DNA of 64,000 bases from Archegozetes longisetosus (Eukaryota > Arthropoda > Arachnida > Sarcoptiformes > Trhypochthoniidae). Where the stretch lies: assembly GCA_018873245.2 (NCBI GenBank), contig JAEMBT020000007.1, forward strand, positions 6,541,129-6,605,128. Direction: 5' to 3'. The translations under genes and the position numbers were made by a program. Under the pieces are notes generated by a model. It was given only the letters and a program-made list of their open reading frames with translations, did not search any database and was not told the origin of the DNA. Shown in pieces: positions 11,687-22,616 of the stretch (position 1 is its first letter; each line of letters starts with the position of its first letter).

Positions 11687-14371
11687 CCCTGTAATTGAGT
11701 CACTATGTTTCTACTGATCATTGGCTATAATTGTTAGAATAAAGTCACTGAAAGTAGCTTCGGACTTTAGCTTCTAAATTATGGTTAGCAGCAAAATTAT
11801 TTGTTCTGATTTTAATCAACTGAATTGTAAACTCGAAATGAGTTAGAATTGTTGTTTTGGTTAAAAGCCTGAATACTTTCCAAAAGAGCAAACATCTAAG
11901 ACGACTTTCTAAAGAGAATTGAAGTTTGACTTTGAAAACAAACAAAACAAGTTAGATATTTGGTTGACTTGTTCGAGCAATGTTGAACAATAAAAATGAT
12001 TTCTGGCTTGCGATACCTTTATGTTAGTGTTTATGGTGGATTTGTGTGATCCAAAGGAAAGGCATAGATTCAAATATGACTGTAAGTTAGCAAATGATAG
12101 TCTCTAACATAATAGTTGGAGAAGTTTGCAATGCTTTTTGTGATTGTCTTCAAGGCTGATCGATCTCCAATATTTTGTTCTACATCGCAATCTCACTTAA
12201 TGGCAACTCTGTTTAGATGAACACCAGCAAAATTGATTCGCTATTACTTTAATTGGTATGAGTATAGAAATGATAACAATCAAACTTTTCGTTTGCTCCA
12301 TATATAATTGAAATTATTATTCATTTGACTTCTATTACTACTATTATTGGACTAAACTCAATGTAATGATTACAATAATAAATGAAATATTACTTTCACT
12401 TAATTGACTCGAGATATTGAGAAGTATTAAGTTTATCAGATTTAGACTATTGTTAAGTGCTAGAGTAATAAATATTGGAGAATACAATATACAGTTGAGC
12501 ACATAGTAGCATCAAATATTTATCTCTACTCCACACATCAGTCATTAATTTGTTATCAGAAAATAAACAAATTAAATCTCTCTCTCATTTAACCCCTAAT
12601 GGCTTAGGTTTTTGTTTGCTTATTTTTTCATCTAAAGTGAGTAACCAATATCTAGATCACATACAAAACCCAACTTTGCCTCCTTCCTACTTATCAGTTA
12701 AGATAAAGTTCCATATCTCTGAAAAAGAATCGACAATTTTCATTAAAATTTCAGATTTTCCTGCAGCAAAGGCTAGTTTGTCCTTAAGTAAATTCTTACG
12801 TAATAATCAAGACTTCAAGCTTAAAGTGAAAAGTAATCTTTCTCTTCTGCAGAATTACATTTAATGTAGCGACAACTTTATAGTTTAACACATTCTTCAA
12901 AAGTTTAGCATTTTTAAAGTCTAGCTTTCTGTATGAGCATTAACTTTGAAAAAGCTCTGAACAAAAGCTAAGATTTCCGAATTCAAATTTAATGACTTTT
13001 CAGCCTTAGCTTATAATAGTATTCAGTTTCCTTTAATCTTCCAAATGCTTATATCATAGCTGTTTTGTGAATAAATTTTTAAAATTTAATTTTAATAACG
13101 CTCTGGTTACTGAGAAAAGTAAAGCCTAATAAATGTATGCTAAGTTTGACTCTACTGTATATTATGTGCTATGATGATTAGACAATTTGGTTTAAGAGGC
13201 ATATGCCTGACCGCTTACTTGCCGATTTGTGCAGTATTTTTAACAAATCAATAGCATACCATATCATATTCAAAATAGATGACTGTCTGCAAACCATTCA
13301 AAGATTCAATATAAAGCTACTGAGTCACTGTACAGTAATGAATTTTTCGACAAAACTAATCGACGTTACTAATTCTAAATTTAAACCTTTATTACGCTTC
13401 TAGACTGATTTAATCTGAAAATTTTGGTAATTTTCACGAAATACGTTGATTTGGATGAGAAATTGAATTTACCTATTCCTGTCAATTCTACGGGACTAGT
13501 TTCTGATTCAGATTTTCATAAACCCTGTGGCTTGTCAAATTGAAGTTTTAAAATTAAAGCCGCTAATACAGCATAAAAACACATGTAATACTTTTAACAA
13601 CAAGACTGGATAAAAATATAAGTGGAACTTTTGTTACGATCAAAGAATGGAATTTAGTTAGAGCAAGCTGTTAGAGCTGTTAAGTAAACTGAATGGTAAA
13701 TCATTTTGAATGAGTACAATTTGCAGATACTGACGATCAGCGTTTTTCCGTTAGACTTTTAACATCGCATCTTATTGATTTGGTCAAATATTTCCAACAT
13801 CAGTAGTTAAGTGGTTAGGCACATGCCTTTTTAGCAGTAGAGCAAAATAAGTCACGAAAAATTCGTATCAGATCTGAAAAATTGATTTTCATTATAACAC
13901 TAACTAATAATACAGCATTAATGTGTTAGGTTTAACAGATTTTTAAAAGCTTACTCTACAGATCAATCATTTGGACGTAACTTGTTCAATAGAGGTTAAT
14001 ATAAAAACTATCGACTGAAATTTTGAGTAACAGTTGCTAGCAATCATATGAGATGAGCCTAAAACTATTATAAAAAGCATATTCTTATTCCGAAGAGCGC
14101 ACAAATAACTTCAGCATAAATTCTTATTAAACTCTCCTTTCGTTCTAGACTTTTACTTATATTGTATTACAGTAATGAAAAAGTTTTGACCAGCAATGCG
14201 CTCACGTATGAAAGTTGAATAACTTTAAGAAACTTCGTGAAGTTGAACGGTTGATTGGATGCAAAACTAGAAAATTAAAATCGATTTCTCAAATAAAACT
14301 GAAACTTTGACTGCATTAAAAAATTGAAAACTTAAGTTCAGCTCATTTTATCCAGAGTACTGAATTAAAAG
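11687..14371. other. non-coding stretch
   Basis: Only the possible tRNA-derived segment at 13804 was noted. The 104-codon plus-strand frame at 12550-12864 has no recognisable domain and a length expected by chance. Confidence 0.55.
13804..13872 (+). repeat. possible tRNA-derived SINE head or tRNA pseudogene
   Basis: TAGTTAAGTGG (13804-13814) fits the pol III A-box consensus TRGYNNARNGG exactly and is followed by TTAGGCACATGCC, as in tRNA-derived SINEs. A weak B-box-like AATTCGTATCA lies about 56 bp downstream. A full cloverleaf cannot be drawn. Confidence 0.3.
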
Positions 14372-14622
14372 CAGCGACGAATCCAGTAGGGGCTTTGGAT
14401 GCCTGTGCATCCCAATACAAATATCGCTAATTTCACCTAAAAAGTTGCATGTTGTTGGATAAGAAATTTTCTTAATTTGTTTTAATAATTATCACAAAAT
14501 AAGTAAAAATGGATTATGGTGCAAGTTAAACTATTACACAGTAGGTTTTAATCGGATAAGTATAGATTTAATAAAAATGAAAATGGTGTGTAGCCCAATG
14601 GTAATTTCAGGTTTCGCCACTG
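14372..14622. mobile_element. ~250-bp MITE with CAGTGGCGAAACC-type ends, copy 1
   Basis: The left end CAGCGACGAATCCAGTAGGG and the reverse-complemented right end CAGTGGCGAAACCTGAAATT form a short inverted repeat. The family resembles hAT MITEs that begin CAGTGGCGGATCC. The flanking octamers match only partly, so the duplication is not certain. Confidence 0.6.
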
Positions 14623-16115
14623 CAAAAAAGTAAACAATAGATCAAATTGCATTACTTGGACTTAGCTGAGAACTATTTATACTTTCTATATTCAGGTTTA
14701 CATAATTTGGTTAATTTTGAGCAGCATTGACAAAATGTTAGAGGATTATTTGTTGGAATACTTATGCATCGATGATCTCAAACTGAAACGCAAACATAAC
14801 CACATTATCTATAGCTACCAGCACTCTGTTTTTTCTGGGTATAATAGTATTGCTGACTCGTAAGTGCCAAGAAGTTGTCTAACTTAACAAATGTGTCAAT
14901 AAAGTTAAGCACTCTTTCGGTTTTTTCTCAAACCTGAAAGAGACAGTATGACACTTATTATTCAGTCAGCATTTCTAACGAGATATATGTGTGTTAGATA
15001 TGAGAATTGCTTAGATAACTGTCTAAAGAATCTCCCAAGATTACAGCCTTAACAAACTCAAAGCTAGTCTGAGCACAACATTTCAATTATGAGAAATAGT
15101 GATTGAAATATCGAATTGTATAGAAATGGTATCACGATTAGAGAATTCAATGATATTGGAATCGCATTGACTAGGAATCTGATTTTCGTTTGTCGTCACT
15201 TTGGGTTCCGATTTCATGATTCTTAATTAAGAAAGTGCTAAAAATTCAGTAAGATAAATCTATTTGGTCTTGTTTCGTGTGAAATGGCTGATATAGGATA
15301 CTCCTTTTCAATAACATAACCATTATTACAACTATTTGGATTTTTGTTTTGATGAAATGACCAAAATTTCATATTCACGTTACATTGACTCAAAAGTTAA
15401 ATTTTTATGAGAAAGCTACCACTTCTAACCAATTTACGCATTTGATGTAATTACAAGTGATACAGTTTTGCAATAACATAAATTCCATAATTTATAGTTA
15501 TCAAAATTCATTAGATTTTGATATGAAATAAATGAAACACATCAAAATTGCATTATTCGCTTATTCAATTGACAGTGAAAATAACGATCATTCACTTACT
15601 GCTATTCTATACAATACCCAACGCTAGTGTCTAATGTCGACAATACCGTATAAACAAATGTAACTTTCATGGAGTAGTATAGTATTGGAATGGGACTGGG
15701 ATTACTTTCAGATTTATCTATCAGATCCAAGTGGTATTATCGAAACTTCAGTCGTACTAGGAAATGTTTCTCGTGTTTTCTAATCAATAACGGGAAGCGA
15801 GAATTTCTGAAATATTGATATAATGAATCGTCTTATTCTTGACCTACAAATATAGATATTGGCCTGAAATTCAAAAGAAAAAACTCGAATAGCGAAAAAC
15901 AACTATTTGGCACCCAATGGGCTGATTCAAAAGCAGATATCAGATTGTTGTATCAACTCATTAAGTGCTGTCACAATGGAATCGCTAATGAATATAAAAT
16001 TTTGCTTCATTTTATCATAAAAGATGAATTTTAAGACATTTATTGTGACTATGATAAAGAAGTTCGTTTTGATTAATCGTTTCTCGTATAAGTTTTGAGA
16101 GTAAAATATACTCTA
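14623..16115. other. non-coding stretch, nothing recognised
   Basis: No gene or element was seen. Confidence 0.55.
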
Positions 16116-16290
16116 CACTTGAGAACTTAATAATCATTGATAGCAACAAGAAAAGATGTTTTGTCTTCGCATTCTTTTATCAAACCATAACATGTCAGAT
16201 ATTTAAAAAATTATGGAGTATTCAATATAGTAGTCAAAGAAATTTAGAAATCAGATTTGGTAACTTGATGATATGTATTAGTCATGAGAC
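16116..16290 (-). mobile_element. family A MITE, copy 3 (one end lost)
   Basis: Begins after TA with CACTTGAGAACTTAATAATC and TGATAGCAACAAGAAAAGAT. Its interior contains GTATTCAATATAGTAGTCAA, close to the reversed copy-6 sequence. The distal end cannot be aligned beyond about 16290. Confidence 0.65.
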
Positions 16291-17598
16291 GAGACGTGTT
16301 CGCAAACATTTAAACATTTGTTCACTACAAGTGATAAATTGATTACATATCAAAATTAAAATTTAAAATGACATAAATATCATGTTTAATGAGCAAAAAT
16401 GAAATGAAACGCATACTTTCTAAATGAATACTTTAACACCAGTCATACGTCCTAATCCCAAGATTAAGGGTCAGTAGTTACAAGATTAAGACAAGAGTTT
16501 CCACGAGACGAGATTAATATTGATAAAATCAATAATTTTCATGATTAATGTACATGACAAATTGGTTAAGGTAGAAACAACCTTTTTCACTTTGCTGTCG
16601 GCGATTTTCAAGTCTTCAAGTGTATATCTATTATTGTGGTAAAAAATAGTTTACTTTGACCCAAGCACCTTTAATGTTTTACATACGTCTTTCACCATAT
16701 GAATATATCGATTCAGAGAAATATATTGTCATTGAGTTTTGTTGTCATTTGAGTTTTAATCATTTTTTATTTGCTGTCGCTTTTGTTTGATATTTCACTT
16801 TCAAATGGATTTATGTCATATTGATTGTTCGCAGTGTCTACAAATATTATTTTATTAAATCAAAAATCACTGTCATACGATTTTTCAGATATTCTACAGT
16901 CTCACATATTATTCAATACATGAAACGTCAAAACAACTTATATGTTCTAAAAATAATCGTTCCTTTCCTCTGCTTTAAGCTAAGAAAATAGATCAAACTT
17001 TTAATTCAATTAAAAGGAGACGCTATACTTCATTTGCATACCCTATGAATAAATGAATAATTTCTCCTAAATTGATCGCATCGAGAGTTAACAAATTAAG
17101 GGATTGTACGCAAAACTAAATGTGCCATCGAAAATATATTTTCTTGTAGTATCGCAAACAATATTATGATTTGAAGATGGCGTATTCAATTCTATAAGCT
17201 AGTGGTACTAATAATCTAAGTTTTCAATAGTCTTTTCTACTGAGTGATAAGTAGAGTATTACAGTAAAATGTGGCTACTCTTGTGTCCATCAATTATTGG
17301 ACGCTCAACACAAATGATCGCTTTACAAAATTCAACTTTACCCATATAAAACATCAATAAATAGATTATATAATTTGCAAATCACTAAATAAAAAGTTAC
17401 TTTTCAATTGAAATAATAGTTGTATTGGAGGCAAAACTTATCCATAAGACAAGTGTTAATTACAATAAATTATGATATAAAGAGAAAAATTAGCTAAAAA
17501 TTAGTAAATGATGTATTTAGAGTTTTAAAAATTTGTGCATTCGCTCAGCTCAAGTAGTATTTATGTTATTTATGCGTAATCTGTTTGTGAAAAGTGCA
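16291..17598. other. non-coding stretch, nothing recognised
   Basis: A weak palindromic patch (TTGTGTCCA near 17280 with TGGAC and CACAA to its right) is the only structure noted. Confidence 0.55.
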
Positions 17599-17606
17599 GT
17601 CTCGAT
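17599..17606. repeat. target-site duplication, left copy
   Basis: GTCTCGAT immediately precedes the left end of the hAT element and is identical to the copy at 18134-18141. Confidence 0.85.
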
Positions 17607-18133
17607 TAGTGATCAACAAAGTACTAAAAGGGAATTCCTGTCCTGTCCTGAGCCCTAAATTTTCATTTCTGTCCGGTTTTCCTGACATTCAATGTGTTTT
17701 AAAAATTATTTATTCAAAAAATCAAATGAAAATACAATCGATGAATGCACATTCCATACAAATCAAAGTTAGATCTAATAAAAAGCAATTCATTTACGTT
17801 CTGTGAACTAAGTCTTGAACGATGGTCAGTGAGTGTTAGACCAGCGGCACTGAAACTCCTTTCGCTTGAAAGGTTGGTCGCAGGGATAGACAGCAAACGA
17901 ATAGCCAACCGATAGAGTCGGGGATAAGAACTTCTATTTTGTTCCCAATATCCGAGTAATGAAGAATTTATGTCAAACTTATGTCCAGTTTTCATTTTAC
18001 AGGTTTTTTACAGGAATTTAGAATCGAACAGGAATTCCTGTCTTGTCCTGTAGTTATGATTCCTGTAAATTCCTGACCAGGAACAGGACAGGACAGGAGT
18101 TCCTGCAGGAATAGGAATTCATGTGAAACACTA
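17607..18133 (-). mobile_element. hAT deletion derivative with perfect 8-bp target-site duplication
   Basis: This is a 527-bp element bounded by inverted ends TAGTGATCAAC (left) and TAGTGTTTCAC (right, reverse complement), 8 of 11 matching. It is flanked on both sides by GTCTCGAT (17599-17606 and 18134-18141), an exact 8-bp duplication that also fits the hAT target preference nTnnnnAn. Inside are subterminal inverted copies of a CCTGTCCTGTCCTG motif (17631-17650 and 18084-18103, 19 of 20 matching) and more TTCCTG/CAGGAA words, which could be transposase binding sites. The only coding part is the transposase C-terminal dimerisation domain on the minus strand. It is non-autonomous. Confidence 0.88.
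17714..17995 (-). pseudogene. hAT transposase C-terminal dimerisation domain remnant
   Basis: The open frame has 93 codons. Residues about 14-75 match the hAT C-terminal dimerisation domain: LLGYWEQNRSSYPRLYRLA, then LLSIPATNLSSERSFSAAG and DHRSRLSSQNVNELLFIR. In the family this domain lets the transposase dimerise and packs against the catalytic fold. The zinc finger, the catalytic Asp/Glu residues and the insertion domain are all missing. The frame itself is intact, which suggests either a recent deletion derivative or an old last exon, but no start signal or promoter is recognisable. It sits inside the 527-bp element at 17607-18133. Confidence 0.85.
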
Positions 18134-18141
18134 GTCTCGAT
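18134..18141. repeat. target-site duplication, right copy
   Basis: GTCTCGAT immediately follows the right end of the hAT element. Confidence 0.85.
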
Positions 18142-18142
18142 C

Positions 18143-18256
18143 GCAGAACTCGAATGGTCGCACTACTTAGATGCTTACACATAAAAATTAGTTGTGGCGT
18201 CTAAGTGATTGGTCGTAACTTGAGATGGTCGCGCTACTCAAATAGTCGCTTCCTAA
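18143..18256 (+). repeat. two degenerate direct repeats with TGGTCGC-RCTACT core
   Basis: AACTCGAATGGTCGCACTAC and AACTTGAGATGGTCGCGCTA occur about 65 bp apart in the same orientation just right of the hAT element, in a patch richer in G and C than its surroundings. The origin is not recognised. Confidence 0.45.
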
Positions 18257-19958
18257 GATTTTACCGTGTCGGAAGTAACGCTCAGTCCCAATAAACTTAA
18301 TGTAAGTAAAGCGATCACTTTGATATGGACACGCTCTCAACAATGCATAACTTTTTAGTTTGGGTTAGGACTTATAGAGCACACTATAAGTGAACTTTGC
18401 TGTTTTCGGATAATTAATATATTTTAATTATAATATAATTTACTCTATCAAATGTTTGACATGAAGAAAGCTTTGTTTTTTGGGAGTTTCATTTAATTTA
18501 TATTAGCATTGATTGCTCTATCGGTGAGTCTTTCATCTAAATTATAGGGTTGACTCTGATTTCCTATTTGAGTCAGAATTCATTTTATGATAAAAATCAG
18601 AATGTTGCAAACTGTTCAATAATTTGGACACAAAATACATTTCTTCTATTTTTTGGTGAAGATACCCTTGAAGTGAAGCCAATCAGTCTGAAAATGTGAA
18701 ACTGATTGATAAGAAACAATTGAGAGATTTCTCACAAACCAAATCAGAGACTACAAACAGAGAGTTCAATCAATGAGACAGACTATTGTGAAAGTTGAAT
18801 AATTTTACTGAGTATAAGACTAAATGCTTAATAATCATAAATTATAGAATTGAGTAACTTTATTCTTGAATCAAAGTTAAGAAAGTCGAAAGGACTGTAT
18901 CTGTTTGGAAACAAAACATTTTAGGAATCTTTTAGATTTGCAAATTTTCAAATTGAGTATTCAGGAATTTATTCAAAATAACGGTTACAGGCTTTAGATA
19001 TTACCTCAACAATTTTAACGATAGCACTTTGACTTATGAAATCTGTGGAGATCATAACCATCTCTTAACTCAAGTCATTGGTGGCAACAATTCGGTTAAA
19101 TAAGTTCATAATACAACTGAATCTTTCACCCAATACAATTAATGTTGGATTTCTATATGAGAAAAATTGGTATTTATTTAGCGAAGATTTTTATCTGTAG
19201 TGGTAGTTATAAAAAGTGGAATGATTTCTGCTAAATTAAAGATATCAGTGAATAGATTAAGTGCGAAAAAGTATGAGAAGAACTGAATTTAAAGCCAGTG
19301 ATACAACTTGGCTTCGATCTATTTCTACTTCAGCAAGATTAAATACCAATGGTAATACCAATGGTAATGACTTGAACACAAATACAGTAATTATAACTAC
19401 TGTTTACCCAACAACTGCTATAATTATTACTAGTGTGGCTAAAGTGTCGTTCTTTTAATGGCTCAAACACTGAAAGCAGTCTATATAAACCTGAGCTTAA
19501 ACAAAGCAAAGTAGAATCTCAAACAATTGATAACAGCATTCGGAGATATAACGAACGATATATCTTAGTCCATCAGATATCTCTTTTGGTAAGCCAACGG
19601 ATTTGATCTGAAAGTCTGTCACTAAAAAGAAATAGAAAAATAGAATATTATCGGTCTTATAGATAATTGAATTGATGTGTTTCACATTAAGCTGAATATC
19701 ATAAATTTTTTCCCAAAAGTATTTAATTTCTCCCTTCAATCCAAGACTTGCTTTAAGCTTTGTTCGTAAGCTCAGAGTCACAATCATGTCACGGTTTTGA
19801 AAATCTTTTAAAGCTCAGAGTTTTAGATCAATAGTCGCCGAAAGACATTAAAAATTGCTGTAAGTCATCATTTTATTTTTTAGGGCAGTTTTACTCTAAA
19901 ATAAGATACAGTTTGTATCAAAATATTTTTATTAACTCAATTAAAAATTTCAATAAAT
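18257..19958. other. non-coding stretch downstream of RAD17
   Basis: Holds the doubtful exon at 19261-19458. Otherwise nothing was seen. Confidence 0.5.
19261..19458 (+). CDS. possible exon with NTNG repeats, not recognised
   Basis: An open frame of 65 codons from GTG with the text RKSMRRTEFKASDTTWLRSI, then a low-complexity asparagine-threonine-glycine stretch. The first part has a coding-like composition and could be a cytoplasmic tail. The AG at 19260-19261 would be a possible acceptor (ATTAAG|). No partner exons were found, and chance remains the simpler explanation. Confidence 0.15.
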   Translation: MRKSMRRTEFKASDTTWLRSISTSARLNTNGNTNGNDLNTNTVIITTVYPTTAIIITSVAKVSFF

Positions 19959-19964
19959 TTTATT
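19959..19964 (-). terminator. candidate polyadenylation signal for RAD17
   Basis: Minus-strand AATAAA lies about 120 nt past the RAD17 stop codon. In DNA this AT-rich such hexamers are common, so only the position supports it. Confidence 0.4.
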
Positions 19965-20083
19965 AATTTTACAACAATTGTTTTGAATAAGTTTTAGATT
20001 TTGCCAAATTGACTAATGATGGCCTTCTATAACGTATGAAATTTGATAATTGAAAAATAATTTATAAAATGAATCATAAGTTC

Positions 20084-21669
20084 CTAATCAGAATCACTTT
20101 CAATCTGATAGTTATCGTCATTGTCAGAATCAGTCATCATAAGTGTTTCATTTTGACGAGAACTACAAAAGAGTTCAGTAATGAATGGCCTAACACTGTT
20201 AGAATTTTGTTCAAAGTCATGAGAAACCCTCGATTGAGATAAAGCGTTACACAGTTCCTTTACATTGATTCTATTTTGACTTTCATCATAGTCAACCACT
20301 TCATTCAATATCCTTAAGAATTGAGAGTTAGTCTCACGTAAACGGTTCGGCATTTGAGAAACAAAAGGCATTAAATCGATAACAAGGCTATCAATGCCTG
20401 AAAAATGTGTCAATTCGGGCATTGATTGACAGATTTGATGCTTGAGTGAAGTGAGGGATCGATTGACGGCAAAGATTTGGGGTTTGACGAAGGGTTTAAA
20501 TTTGCGATTAGTTTTATTAGAGCACTGTTGAGAGTCTGAATCACTTGACCGAGAATTAGGAGTCGATAAGTTAAACATAAGACCACGGATTGCAAGCGAT
20601 GACTGATAAGAATCACAAATAGCCTTATTTGCCAAATCTTGACCTGAAAACATATAATCACATTCACTCAACCAATCTATGCATTGCTCAGCATTGGAAA
20701 TATTGTCAACGAAATCCAGATAATTCTCGTGAAGCCATGCATTCAGGACATCACTCGAAACAACTACTTTTTCTGCTATGTTTTCCGCGTTTTCAATCAG
20801 AGGAATCCGTTCATTAGAGCTCAAGTGTTCCGGCATTTTAAATGAGTTCTGTTGATCTTCACTGGTGGTATCAGTTTCTGGATCTTTTCGTTTGGCGTAA
20901 AGTATCTTGCCGATCGCGTGATTCAACGTTAGTGATGTATCTCTTCCTCCAGACTCAAGGTCTGATTCGATCGAACTCTTGATTTTCTTGGCTTTTTGGG
21001 ATTTCGTCTGATTCTTGCTGGCAGACTTTGGCTTATTATCAAATAAATGCATATACTTTAGTTGCATATTATTTATAGCACTTCTTATATCACCAGAACT
21101 ACAGTCGACTATTTTCTGAATTTGGTCTTTGGACAACTGATAGTCAGATATTTTTGATAATACTTTATGTAAAGATGTGTCCGAAATTGACTTAAAAGTA
21201 ATAGTTTTTATTCCAAGATCTAATTGAACTGATTTTGGTAGTAATTTATATTCATCTGATTGTCCGTTAATAGTCTCTGATATTATGAAAACAATAGGAA
21301 CACAACGTCTGCCGAAACGCTTCTCTAGTAGTTGCAGCTCTTTGTGAAGACTTTCCGGTTTATGATAGAACAGGTTCGGAAACTCTTCGATTAGAATCAA
21401 TCGCTGCAATCGATCACTTGTTCGATTGCTGTTTGAAGAACTCATAACTCCATCGTTTGACTCGAAATCTAAACTATTGCTGTAATGGTTTGAATCCCAA
21501 AGAAATGATTTAAAACTTTCGAGTTGATTGATCGATAAAACACTGTTTTTGTTGATTTCAATCAAATTGTTGTCAAAGAGATCTCGTTCTAAGTGTTGAT
21601 TGTGAGCTTTATATTCAAGTACTTGAACATTGAATTGACTGGCCAATACTTTCAAAGAAGTTGTTTTCC
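20084..21669 (-). CDS. RAD17: RAD17 exon 2 (most of the AAA+ core and C-terminus)
   Basis: The exon follows a clean CTATTTTCAG acceptor and starts with GG, which completes glycine 117, followed by KTTSLK. It runs 1586 bases to a TAG stop, covering the rest of Walker A, Walker B, the sensor segments, the lid domain and the C-terminal region in one uninterrupted frame. The open frame also continues upstream of the acceptor to an ATG at 21736, but those residues are intronic: Walker A is only complete through the splice. Confidence 0.92.
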
Positions 21670-22518
21670 CTGAAAATAGTTTAGCAAACATTGAATTAAA
21701 TGCAAAACTAATATAAAAAGTGTTGAATCGCAACAAATCTAACGAGTTTTAAGTTTGAAAAACAGAAATATTAAAAACTAGAGAAACCAGTAATAAAGTT
21801 AAACAATAGTAAAAGTTATGCAAATAGTATTGTTTTATATTTAGATGTATTTTAAAACTAGAAATAGATTAAAACTAGTGAATAGTTGTTTCAAGTGCAA
21901 GTCAGTCTTATGGAACACATTTGTTGGACACTAGAAGCAGTTATTAAACCTTTTGGGTAACTAATAAAATTAATTCATTAATAAAACAAAAACTTGTTCA
22001 AAACTCTTCCTAAGTCTATTCAAATTCAATTTAAGCTAAATATCGATTTGAAAACTTTGCAAACTTTGATCACTTGTCTATGACTTGTCTCTATCTAATT
22101 AGATTGAGATAAAATATGAATAAATGATTAATAATAGAAATGATGTATAAAGAATATATAATTGAATACCAGAGCCAGTGGGACCATTCAGTAGAAGAAA
22201 TTTAGATTCATATTGGCAGTTAGTAGTGACTTGTTCAAATTGCTTTCTAAACCAATCACATAACTGGTTGAGCTTTTGTCTACTAAATGCTAACTCATCA
22301 CTACTCGTTGGCACAAACAGATCAATAAAACAACCATTCAGTTCATTATTAATTGATTTATTATTAACTATATCTAAATCACTTTGTTCACTTTGATTAC
22401 ACTTGTAGTCATCTAGTACTCTTTTAAGGCATTTCTGCTTCTTTTTTGCTATTTCTTTCTTCATTTGTGACTCAAACGATGACGAGACCCAAACTTGCGA
22501 CCACTTCTCGGTCGACAT
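20084..22518 (-). CDS. RAD17: RAD17 checkpoint clamp loader (gene span, two exons)
   Basis: This gene encodes the RFC-like AAA+ ATPase that loads the 9-1-1 (RAD9-RAD1-HUS1) clamp at damaged DNA in the nucleus and so enables ATR checkpoint signalling. The model joins 22518-22170 and 21669-20084 (phase 1 intron of 500 bp) into 644 residues, close to human RAD17 (about 680). Visible features are Walker A GPTGSGKT (residues 112-119), a Walker B-like LILIEE segment (about 207-212) in the place of the human LVED, the conserved SGDIRSAI segment (308-315), a basic KSQKAKKIK stretch (about 339-347) that could be a nuclear localisation signal, RDTSLTLNHAIGKILYAKR (about 359-377), and an acidic serine-rich C-terminus like the C-terminal tail of human RAD17. 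The start ATG sits in a good AACAATG context. Homology runs across the whole protein, so RFC subunits are unlikely alternatives. A minus-strand AATAAA lies about 120 nt past the stop. Confidence 0.93.
22170..22518 (-). CDS. RAD17: RAD17 exon 1
   Basis: The exon codes residues 1-116 plus the first base of codon 117. It begins at the minus-strand ATG at 22518 and ends inside the Walker A loop: GPTGS is encoded here and the final G-K-T comes from exon 2. The donor is G|GTATTC, a GT site of weak consensus, and phase 1 fits exon 2 exactly. The N-terminus is rich in lysine and glutamine and precedes the AAA+ core, as in other RAD17 proteins. Confidence 0.9.
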
Positions 22519-22616
22519 TGTTATAGTTTATTAGTTAAATTGTTATTTTGACAGTTAGTTGTTCTGGTTTGAGTAAATAAACACTAGTCAATAAGGTTTA
22601 TATCGGTATAAGAGAG
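22519..22616. promoter_or_regulatory. RAD17 upstream region, possibly a shared bidirectional promoter
   Basis: The 98 bp between the RAD17 start and a plus-strand ATGGCG at 22617 is the natural place for the RAD17 promoter and 5' leader. No clear TATA box at a suitable distance was seen. A divergent gene is only suspected. Confidence 0.3.

Noticed and set aside
12550-12864. 104-codon plus-strand frame
   Set aside because: No recognisable domain. At this AT content my rough estimate is that several frames of about 100 codons occur by chance in 64 kb.
20410-20817. Other frames overlapping RAD17 exon 2
   Set aside because: Shadows of the RAD17 reading frame.
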